Shown one piece after another: positions 1 through 5,210 of a stretch of DNA of 6,357 nt. The DNA is taken from NCBI GenBank assembly GCA_964498965.1, contig CAZCJU010000083.1, positions 1 through 6,357 on the forward strand, read 5' to 3'. The stretch comes from CAZCJU01 sp964498965 (lineage in GTDB: Bacteria > Bacillota > Clostridia > Oscillospirales > CAG-272). A program made the translations under genes and the position numbers. A model generated the notes under the pieces. It was not told the origin of the DNA. It searched no databases and was given only the letters and a program-made list of their open reading frames with translations. How positions within the stretch are numbered: position 1 is the first letter of the stretch; each line of letters starts with the position of its first letter.

Positions 1-2
1 CC

Positions 3-329
3 GATAACAATCCATACTACAGCACCGACCCCGGCAACGACACACAGGATAAAGTGTTTCTTCTCAGCATAAACGAAGTAAACAAATATTTCGCCTCCGC
101 TGACGACAGAATGTGTAAGCCTACCGAATATGCGATCGCAAACGGTGCTTCGACATCTACGCTTGATGCAAATTACGGCAACTGTTATTGGTGGCTTCGC
201 TCCCCCGGTGACTATCAGTTCCGTGCCGCCGATGTCAGATATGACGGCGACGTCCTTGAGCACGGTAACTCTGTCAACCTCACTGACTATGCCGTCCGCC
301 CCGCTTTGTGGATAGATCTCGAGTCGTAA
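3..329 (+). CDS. WWLRSPG / VRPALW-type C-terminal domain protein (DUF6273-like, C-type-lectin-like), 5'-truncated
   Basis: The reading frame is open from position 3 to the TAA at 327-329, giving 108 visible residues, and continues upstream of the window. The GTG at 54 is in frame but is not taken as the start, because the residues before it (NNPYYSTDPGNDTQDK) run straight into the typical motif DKVFLLSINEVNKYF. The order of motifs is TQDKVFLLS, KPTEYAIANG, CYWWLRSPG (183-209), then a stretch of diverse residues (210-290), then AVRPALWIDLES at the C-terminus. This arrangement matches, from memory, the DUF6273 family of Clostridia, whose tail resembles C-type-lectin/formylglycine-enzyme-like folds. 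No catalytic residues are evident and the function is unknown; surface display or ligand binding is an inference. The 27 codons between RSPG and AVRPAL nearly all end in C or T (24 of 27), the pattern expected of a retroelement-diversified region. No terminator follows the stop codon. Confidence 0.78.
   Translation, partial: DNNPYYSTDPGNDTQDKVFLLSINEVNKYFASADDRMCKPTEYAIANGASTSTLDANYGNCYWWLRSPGDYQFRAADVRYDGDVLEHGNSVNLTDYAVRPALWIDLES
207..311 (+). other. Candidate diversity-generating retroelement variable region
   Basis: This is the segment from the Gly of RSPG to the Trp of VRPALW. Conserved framework codons (GCC GCC, GTC, GAC GGC, GGT, GTC, ACT) alternate with codons encoding D, Y, F, R, D, Y, D, L, H, S, L and D, all of NNY form. 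Those could derive from AAC/AAT template codons by adenine-directed mutagenesis. Unmutated AAC codons remain at 267 and 276. AGA at 237 and GAG at 258 do not fit AAY but could come from AAA/AAG. The 3' flank is constant and GC-rich (291-305), as at an initiation-of-mutagenic-homing site. Neither template repeat nor reverse transcriptase is in the window, so this is a pattern-based inference; ordinary divergence of the family is the alternative. Confidence 0.42.
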
Positions 330-419
330 ATTTTTAAAATCCCGAATTGTATGAGATCGCATTATTAAAAAAGCTTATTCCTCTGCCGAGCTGATGTTTG
401 AATTTATCATTCGCACGCA

Positions 420-430
420 TTCGGATCGAA
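420..430. promoter_or_regulatory. Palindrome TTCGGnnCGAA, copy 1 (possible operator)
   Basis: The sequence TTCGGATCGAA has perfect TTCG/CGAA arms around a 3-bp centre. It lies 37 bp upstream of the -35 box and exactly 33 bp from the equivalent base of a second copy, about three helical turns. This suggests binding of a dimeric regulator on one face of the DNA. The regulator is unknown. Confidence 0.35.
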
Positions 431-450
431 AAAATCAAACAAGTCGATAA

Positions 451-465
451 CTTTCGGTGCGAAAG
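451..465. promoter_or_regulatory. Palindrome CTTTCG-GTG-CGAAAG, copy 2, abutting the -35 box (possible operator)
   Basis: This is a perfect 6-bp inverted repeat with a 3-bp centre, containing TTCGGTGCGAA (453-463), the same TTCGGnnCGAA core as copy 1. It ends one base before the TTGACA hexamer at 467. In that position a bound protein could either block or recruit RNA polymerase. The 7-bp arm GTGCGAA (457-463) also has an exact complement, TTCGCAC, at 410-416. Confidence 0.42.
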
Positions 466-466
466 C

Positions 467-495
467 TTGACAAATTTCGACTTTTGTGGTATCAT
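467..495 (+). promoter_or_regulatory. Sigma-A promoter for the permease gene
   Basis: A perfect -35 hexamer TTGACA (467-472) and the -10 hexamer TATCAT (490-495, one mismatch to TATAAT) are separated by the optimal 17 bp. A TGG at 487-489 supplies the TGn of an extended -10. Transcription would start near 501-503, leaving a 5' leader of about 38 nt. No riboswitch or attenuator fits in so short a leader, so control is more likely at the upstream palindromes. Confidence 0.82.
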
Positions 496-527
496 TCCCC
501 GGTACGCAATACAAAATAATTTAATGC

Positions 528-532
528 GAGGA
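528..532 (+). promoter_or_regulatory. Shine-Dalgarno (GAGGA) deciding the TTG start at 540
   Basis: GAGGA at 528-532 ends seven bases before the TTG at 540. Nearby ATG triplets (524 and 533) and the GTG at 535 are in other frames, so the ribosome binding site supports the rarer TTG as the start of the permease. Confidence 0.7.
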
Positions 533-539
533 ATGTGCT

Positions 540-1811
540 TTGGTATATGCGATTATTCTTTTTGCCCTGACCTACGTGCTTATGCTGACTTTTCAGAAAT
601 ACAGACTTTGGGTGGCTCTTGCCTCCGCCGCCGTATTTATGCTAAGCGGTATGATATCACCGTCACAGGCGTTCACCGAATACATAGATTTCAATGTTCT
701 CATGATGATAGTCGGTACAATGGGAACCGTATATCTTGTGATCGAGTCGAAAATGACGGGACTTTTGGCGGATCTGCTTATAGAAAAAGTCCCGAATGTA
801 AAATGGGCGATAGTAACGCTGTCACTGCTTGCGGGCATAGTTTCCGCTTTTATCGATAACGTCGCAACGGTGCTTATGATAGCTCCGATAGCTCTTTCCA
901 TAGCGAAACGGCTTAAGATCAATCCTGTCGGAATGATAATTTCGATTGCCGTATCGTCGAATCTGCAGGGAGCCGCAACACTTGTCGGAGATACGACCTC
1001 CATACTTTTGGCGGGCGAGGCAAAAATGAATTTTGCGGATTTCTTCGTCTATCAGGGTAAGCCGGGAATATTTTTTGCCGTAGAACTCGGTGCGGTAGTT
1101 TCCGCAATTATCCTGCTGATATTGTTCAAAAACGAAAAAGGCGGACTTGAAGTGACCGAACGTACCGTTGTCACCGACTATGTTCCGACCGTCTTACTGG
1201 TAGGCACGGTAGCGGCTCTTATAATTGCGTCGTTCATTCCGAATACACCCGATATGATAAACGGCATTATATGCATGGTAATAATGCTGATAGGCATGAT
1301 ATACAGTGCGATACGCAAAAAAAGCTTTTCCGCCGTCGCGGATATGCTTAAGGAGATAGATTACGAAACGGTATTCCTGCTGTTCGGTCTGTTTATCGTC
1401 ATCGGCGGTATAACGGAAATGGGAGTCATCGATGAGATAGCAAAGCTTTTTACAAAGCTCGGAAGCAAGCACTTGTTTATAATATATACAGTTATCGTTT
1501 GGGCAAGCGTGATACTTTCCGCATTCATCGATAATATTCCGTATGTTGCGACGATGTTGCCCGTTGTCACTCAAATTGCAAGCGGAATGAGCGTCGATCC
1601 GTCACTTTTGTATTTCGGACTCTTATGCGGTGCTACGCTTGGCGGAAATCTTACTCCTATCGGAGCCTCGGCGAATATAGCCGGAATAGGCATTCTCCGC
1701 AAGGAGGGCTACGAGGTCAAAAAAAGCGACTTTCTGCGAATAGGCATTCCGTTTACACTCGGAGCGATAATACCGGCATATATTTATCTGTGGATGTTCT
1801 ATGCATCGTAA
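540..1811 (+). CDS. ArsB/NhaD-type ion permease (IT superfamily, SLC13-like)
   Basis: This 423-residue polytopic membrane protein has the twofold inverted-repeat design of the ion transporter superfamily. Motifs of the first half recur in the second: FIDNVATVLMIAP (about 104-116) and FIDNIPYVATMLP (329-341), then NLQGAATLVGDTTSI (141-155) and GGNLTPIGASANI (368-380). These are the helical-hairpin and substrate/cation-binding loop regions of ArsB, NhaD and SLC13-type carriers. Length (about 420 residues) and roughly ten to twelve hydrophobic segments fit the family. The charged linker around 197-213 separates the halves. Substrate cannot be read from sequence: arsenite, sodium/proton exchange or a dicarboxylate/anion are all possible, and no ars genes lie nearby. 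Translation starts at TTG with a good Shine-Dalgarno. The gene has its own strong promoter and terminator, so it is probably monocistronic. An alternative later start is unlikely because the first helix would be cut. Confidence 0.92.
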   Translation: MVYAIILFALTYVLMLTFQKYRLWVALASAAVFMLSGMISPSQAFTEYIDFNVLMMIVGTMGTVYLVIESKMTGLLADLLIEKVPNVKWAIVTLSLLAGIVSAFIDNVATVLMIAPIALSIAKRLKINPVGMIISIAVSSNLQGAATLVGDTTSILLAGEAKMNFADFFVYQGKPGIFFAVELGAVVSAIILLILFKNEKGGLEVTERTVVTDYVPTVLLVGTVAALIIASFIPNTPDMINGIICMVIMLIGMIYSAIRKKSFSAVADMLKEIDYETVFLLFGLFIVIGGITEMGVIDEIAKLFTKLGSKHLFIIYTVIVWASVILSAFIDNIPYVATMLPVVTQIASGMSVDPSLLYFGLLCGATLGGNLTPIGASANIAGIGILRKEGYEVKKSDFLRIGIPFTLGAIIPAYIYLWMFYAS

Positions 1812-1816
1812 TGTAT

Positions 1817-1849
1817 AAAAAATCAAGGTCAAACGACCTTGATTTTTTT
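1817..1849. terminator. Intrinsic terminator, probably bidirectional
   Basis: The 8-bp stem TCAAGGTC (1823-1830) / GACCTTGA (1835-1842) has a 4-nt loop AAAC. Six A residues precede it and seven T residues follow, and A-T pairing can extend the stem. It starts six bases after the permease stop. The flanking A-run becomes a U-run on the other strand, so the same hairpin can also end transcripts of the convergent cotH-like gene, whose stop is 80 bp away. Confidence 0.93.
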
Positions 1850-1928
1850 ATCGGCACGGCTTATCGCTTTTTTGCGGTTGAAGAGCTATGAACAAAGAAA
1901 ATGTCAAGACCTTTAAGACCGTAAAACT

Positions 1929-3560
1929 TTATTTCGCAAGCTGTGCTTTAATGCTTTGAATACGCTGGTCTATATAGTCGATTATCGACGGCACGTTTTT
2001 ACCGTTCATCATCGGCATTCCGCCTCCGTCACCGCTCTGTTTGTTTTGTCCCATATCATCGGGTAATTCCGGCGGTGTCGCACCGTCCTTGCCGGGATCG
2101 TTTTGTCCTATACCGTCGGGCAATTCGGGCGGTGTCGCACCGTCCTTGCCGGGATCGTTTTGTCCCATACCGTCGGGCAATTCGGGCGGTGTCGCACCGT
2201 CCTTGCCGAAGTCGTTCTTTTCCGTACCGTCGGGCAAATCGGGCGGTTTTACACCGTCCTTGTCGAAATCGTTCTTTCCCATACCGTCCGGCGATTCGGG
2301 CGGTGTCATGTTGCCGATACCGGGCATCGCACCGCCGCTGACGGCGGACAGATCCTCGTTTTTGGCACTTACATTCGATTCGAATTCTTCTAAGGTGTAA
2401 AATGCCGTGGGATCGGCTTCGACATAGCTGCGAAGCGTTTTCGCAAGCAAGGCTACCGTATCGTCATAGCCATCGAAGTATTCGACAAGCTTATTTACAT
2501 ATTCAATATACTTGGCGTAATAAGACTCTTTTTCGAGAAGCTTGGAGAAAAGCGGTCTGTCCTCGGCGGACACGTTGTAAAAAGGAGTTGAAACATCCAC
2601 GTTTACACTTGCACCGTTATCCTCGGAAAAACCTCCTATCGACATATTATAATCCCAACCGATATAACTGAAGATCCCGTCTTGGTATAACAAATAATAA
2701 TTGTGTGCCTTGCTTCCGCTGTAGCTGTCGTAATTTCCGAGAACGGTATTTACCGCAATAGCACGCAGAACGCTGTCCACATCGAGAACGCTTTGTATTT
2801 CGCTTTCCGTTACCCCGTCCTTGTTCAACGTGTCCCTTAAGTTTGCTATGGCATCGTTGTTTTTGTCATTACCGTATTGACAATCAAATCCGCTCAGATC
2901 ATCGTTTTTCTTGAGTGTACAGCTTTCTTCTTTCGCTTTATAAAGCTTTATATCCTCGCCCGTTCCGACCCGACGTACAAAGCTGTCGTCGTATGATTCG
3001 ATGAGTAAATAAAACCCGAAAAGCTCGTTATTGATATACAGGTTCGCATATGTCACAAACGGCGTGATACCGTCAAGCTGTGCCATTGCACAATAGGTTA
3101 TATATTCTCTCAAGTACGACGGGTCGTTAAACGATGAATTAAGCACGAATTCGTTCAATCCGTTTAATGTTTGCGAAGAGTCGTATTTGTCTGTTTTTAC
3201 TTTAAATCCGTATCTGTTGCTGTCACTTGCGGCGACGGAGGATAGGGAACTGAAGCCCTTTGTCCGAAAACCCGCATTTGATACGCTTGTGCCGTTTACG
3301 GTTATGTCGGCACTGTGATATTCCTCAAGCGTCGGATTGTCGAGAATGCTTTGCCAATCATCGTCGGAAATATCGATCTTTACATCTATAACCGAGCCTT
3401 TGCCGAAGGTGGTCGAATAGTAGCAAGCGGTGTCGGCAAGTGCGAACGTCGCAACGTCATCGGATATATCTTTTATATTGTTGCACGATACCGTGCCGAA
3501 GCACGCAATAATCGCCGAAAAAACGGATAACGGCTTTAATACTTTATTTCTATAATTCAT
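1929..3560 (-). CDS. CotH-family protein kinase, predicted exported lipoprotein, with tandem-repeat insertion
   Basis: This 543-residue protein resembles the CotH family, atypical kinases first known from the Bacillus spore coat that phosphorylate secreted proteins. Visible elements, in order: N-terminal signal with hydrophobic core (about 7-25) ending TVSC, making Cys26 a likely but non-canonical lipidation site; FRTKGFSS (98-105) and YGFKVKTD (117-124), the glycine-rich/lysine region; the LNEFVLNSSFNDPSYLREY segment (135-153); YANLYINNELFGFYLLIE (171-188); NYDSYSGSKAHNYYLLY (276-292), with the putative catalytic Asp278; and WDYN (302-305), with the putative metal-binding Asp303. A repeat block (about 420-506) separates TLEEFESNV from the terminal helix YIDQRIQSIKAQL, which normally follow closely in the family. 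It sits 55 nt behind the HtrA gene on the same strand, with no promoter between them. No Shine-Dalgarno is recognisable before the ATG. Targets and sporulation role are unknown; anchoring outside the membrane is inferred. Confidence 0.88.
   Translation of the reverse strand: MNYRNKVLKPLSVFSAIIACFGTVSCNNIKDISDDVATFALADTACYYSTTFGKGSVIDVKIDISDDDWQSILDNPTLEEYHSADITVNGTSVSNAGFRTKGFSSLSSVAASDSNRYGFKVKTDKYDSSQTLNGLNEFVLNSSFNDPSYLREYITYCAMAQLDGITPFVTYANLYINNELFGFYLLIESYDDSFVRRVGTGEDIKLYKAKEESCTLKKNDDLSGFDCQYGNDKNNDAIANLRDTLNKDGVTESEIQSVLDVDSVLRAIAVNTVLGNYDSYSGSKAHNYYLLYQDGIFSYIGWDYNMSIGGFSEDNGASVNVDVSTPFYNVSAEDRPLFSKLLEKESYYAKYIEYVNKLVEYFDGYDDTVALLAKTLRSYVEADPTAFYTLEEFESNVSAKNEDLSAVSGGAMPGIGNMTPPESPDGMGKNDFDKDGVKPPDLPDGTEKNDFGKDGATPPELPDGMGQNDPGKDGATPPELPDGIGQNDPGKDGATPPELPDDMGQNKQSGDGGGMPMMNGKNVPSIIDYIDQRIQSIKAQLAK
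2043..2303 (-). repeat. 57-bp in-frame tandem repeat in the cotH-like gene (19-residue Pro/Asp/Gly-rich units)
   Basis: The period is exactly 57 bp; equivalent bases fall at 2044, 2101, 2158, 2215 and 2272. The protein has four full 19-residue units plus a partial one, of the type ELPDGMGQNDPGKDGATPP (residues about 420-506). By eye the units at 2044, 2101 and 2158 differ from their neighbours at only four or five bases, while those at 2215 and 2272 are more diverged. This suggests recent expansion at the end encoding the C-terminal units. Because the period is a multiple of three, gain or loss of units keeps the frame. The encoded segment should be disordered and acidic. Confidence 0.95.
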
Positions 3561-3575
3561 GATATCATATATTAA

Positions 3576-3602
3576 GGGTGCCGATAAAATGTAACGACAC
3601 CC
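3576..3602 (-). promoter_or_regulatory. Stem-loop between the htrA stop and the cotH-like start
   Basis: Read on the minus strand, GGGUGUCG and CGGCACCC pair over 8 bp, including one G-U, around an 11-nt loop; an outer A-U pair (3575/3603) extends it to 9 bp. The G-U pairs only in minus-strand RNA (it is a C/A mismatch in the other orientation), which argues that the structure works in the htrA-cotH transcript. The following bases (UUAAUAUAUG) are a poor U-tract, so it looks like a weak terminator, processing site or stability element rather than a full terminator. It ends 14 nt before the cotH-like ATG, where a Shine-Dalgarno would be expected. Confidence 0.5.
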
Positions 3603-3615
3603 TGTGCATTTAATT

Positions 3616-5067
3616 CTATTGTGCTTGCTCGGTGAATGTGACTTCCAATGTGAGCGTGCTGCGTCCTCTTAAAACGACTATCGATACCGTGTCGCCGACA
3701 TAGTAGCTTGCTATTATCTGCGAAAGCTCGCTCGTCGATGCGATACGTGTTTCGTCAACATACAGTATAACATCGTTTGCCTGCATTCCCGCCCTTTCGG
3801 CATCGGAACCTTCGGTGACCTCCTGAACATATACGCCGTAACGGCTGTTATATGCTATGGAAATTCCGAGATATGCCTTTTGAGTCGTTGTGCGATTCGT
3901 GATTATATCCTGAATTATCGGACGTGCCGTGTTCGACGGTATCGCAAATGCAATGCCCTCTATTCCCGTTCCCGATGATTTTGCGTTTACTATTCCTATA
4001 AGCTCGCCCGAGTAGGTAAACAGACCTCCGCCCGAGTTTCCGGGGTTTACCGATGTGTCCGTTTGGAGAAGCGTCATGTTCTTGCTCTCGACGGATACTT
4101 CACGCTGTAAAGCGGAAATTATTCCTCTTGTTACCGAACCGCCGAGTTCTCCGAGCGGATTGCCGACCGCCAGTACATCATCGCCTACAACGAGCTTATC
4201 CGAATCGCCGAATGTGGCATACGAAAGACCGGTTGCCTCTATCTTAACTACCGCAAGGTCGTTTTTGATATCGTATCCCCACAGAGAAGCCTCGTATTCG
4301 TCGCCCGAACGAAGTCTTACCGTGATTTTCGTCGCATTTTCGATGACGTGGAAATTTGTTGCGATGAAGCCGTCCTCGGAAACGATAACGCCGCTTCCCG
4401 CACCCTCCTGAACGTATTGACCGAAATAATTGTTTGTCACCGTTTGCTCGGTTTGTATCTCAACGACTGTGTTGACTATTTTTTTAGCGACGGTTTTTGC
4501 CGATACCTGATTTGCACTCGGAAATCCGTCTACGGGATCATTACCGTCTTCAACGGGGTTTTGGGAATTGCCATAGGAAAGCGTTACGTCACTTCCGGTG
4601 ACCGTATCACCGGATTCACTTGCTCCGCCGGTCACGACACCGGTGCTTGCTCCGCCGTTCTCGCCGCTATCCTCATTTTTCATCATATATCTGCCGAGAA
4701 CGAAAGATGCGACCGAAAATACAATACATACGGCAACACAGGCACAGATAATTCCCGCAATGTTGCTCTTTTTTTTCTGAGTTCCGTTGCTTCCGCCGTT
4801 CGGCACGTAGGGGTTATAGTCCGGATTGGAACGGTAAACGTGAACACCGCCGTTTTCGCGGCCGTCGTTGCTTCCGCTGTTATGACCGTCTTGATCCCGA
4901 CCGCTTTCGGGATCGATAACCGTTCTTTCGCCGCTGCTGTAAGAATATGAGCCGTCACCCGCATTGTCACCGCCGTTTACACCGTTGTCGGTGCTGTTTA
5001 CAGCCTCGACGTTGTCGTCGCCTGTGTTTTCGGGCTTGTTGTTGAGATCGTTTTCATTGAAGTCCAT
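3616..5067 (-). CDS. htrA: HtrA/DegP-like membrane-anchored serine protease with one PDZ domain
   Basis: This 483-residue protein degrades misfolded or specific proteins at the outer face of the membrane. Order of parts: a cytoplasmic, low-complexity N/D/G-rich segment (1-97); positive patch KKK (98-100); a single transmembrane helix (about 102-125); a Gly/Ser/Thr-rich linker (about 130-185); the trypsin-like domain (about 190-390); and one PDZ domain (about 397-478) opening with AYLGISI. The catalytic triad is complete: His240 in ATNFHVIENA, Asp270 in DIKNDLAVVKI, and Ser345 in NPGNSGGGLF. Length and single PDZ match the membrane-anchored HtrA/HtrB type of Firmicutes rather than the two-PDZ periplasmic DegP. 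The ATG at 5065-5067 is preceded by AAAGGAGA at good distance. It is probably the first gene of a unit with the cotH-like gene. A CssRS-like stress control is known for relatives, but no such site is recognised here. Confidence 0.97.
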   Translation of the reverse strand: MDFNENDLNNKPENTGDDNVEAVNSTDNGVNGGDNAGDGSYSYSSGERTVIDPESGRDQDGHNSGSNDGRENGGVHVYRSNPDYNPYVPNGGSNGTQKKKSNIAGIICACVAVCIVFSVASFVLGRYMMKNEDSGENGGASTGVVTGGASESGDTVTGSDVTLSYGNSQNPVEDGNDPVDGFPSANQVSAKTVAKKIVNTVVEIQTEQTVTNNYFGQYVQEGAGSGVIVSEDGFIATNFHVIENATKITVRLRSGDEYEASLWGYDIKNDLAVVKIEATGLSYATFGDSDKLVVGDDVLAVGNPLGELGGSVTRGIISALQREVSVESKNMTLLQTDTSVNPGNSGGGLFTYSGELIGIVNAKSSGTGIEGIAFAIPSNTARPIIQDIITNRTTTQKAYLGISIAYNSRYGVYVQEVTEGSDAERAGMQANDVILYVDETRIASTSELSQIIASYYVGDTVSIVVLRGRSTLTLEVTFTEQAQ

Positions 5068-5075
5068 AAATTAAA

Positions 5076-5083
5076 TCTCCTTT
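5076..5083 (-). promoter_or_regulatory. Shine-Dalgarno of htrA (AAAGGAGA)
   Basis: On the minus strand AAAGGAGA lies about nine bases before the ATG, a near-perfect ribosome binding site. It fixes the start of htrA and contrasts with the absence of one before the downstream cotH-like gene. Confidence 0.9.
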
Positions 5084-5125
5084 CGCTTATCCTTTTACTG
5101 ATCGTGACATTATTCTAATACTTGA

Positions 5126-5187
5126 ATGTGAAAACTGTTTGATTTGAAAATGAGCCTTGCTTGAAACCGCATTTCATTATGTGAAAA
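5126..5187. repeat. Pair of ATGTGAAAA direct repeats in the hom-htrA gap
   Basis: ATGTGAAAA occurs at 5126-5134 and 5179-5187, 53 bp apart (about five helical turns), in the 143-bp gap upstream of htrA. On the minus strand this reads TTTTCACAT. It could be a regulator site for htrA, but the sequence is AT-rich and simple, so chance is a real alternative. No convincing promoter and no hom terminator are visible in this gap. Confidence 0.25.
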
Positions 5188-5210
5188 ACAGATGAATATT
5201 TCGTCTTTCG

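Larger units (their letters stand above)
330..539. other. Intergenic region upstream of the permease gene
   Basis: These 210 bases hold no convincing gene. The first part (330-380) is AT-rich with A- and T-runs but no hairpin followed by a T-tract, so no terminator for the preceding gene is visible. The second part holds the paired palindromes, the promoter and the Shine-Dalgarno listed separately. A further imperfect inverted repeat (396-405 with 431-440, one mismatch) brackets the first palindrome. Confidence 0.6.

Noticed and set aside
54..329. A separate small gene starting at the GTG at 54
   Set aside because: The frame is open back to position 3 and the preceding residues (TQDK) join the family motif DKVFLLS, so the gene begins before the window. 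No ribosome binding site precedes the GTG.
396..440. Terminator for the first gene formed by the inverted repeat 396-405 / 431-440
   Set aside because: The stem has a mismatch, a 25-nt loop and no T-tract after it; it is better seen as part of the upstream regulatory region.
398..859. Plus-strand frame overlapping the intergenic region and the permease
   Set aside because: It overlaps the strong promoter and the well-supported permease frame, and its translation is Arg/Cys-rich with no domain-like pattern.
2043..2303. CRISPR array
   Set aside because: The units are contiguous with no unique spacers, the period matches 19 codons of a real gene, and no cas genes are present.
2041..2400. Plus-strand open frames with Pro/Ser/Gly repeats
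   Set aside because: They are antisense shadows of the cotH-like tandem repeat; a 57-bp period keeps all frames open and repetitive.
4348..4950. 200-residue plus-strand frame opposite htrA
   Set aside because: It is antisense to the catalytic and linker region of a well-supported protease, with no ribosome binding site or recognisable motif.
5109..5140. Promoter for htrA with TAGAAT (minus strand, 5112-5117) as -10
   Set aside because: At 16-18 bp spacing the -35 position reads AAACAG or similar, too far from TTGACA; CATAAT at 5176-5181 also lacks a good -35.
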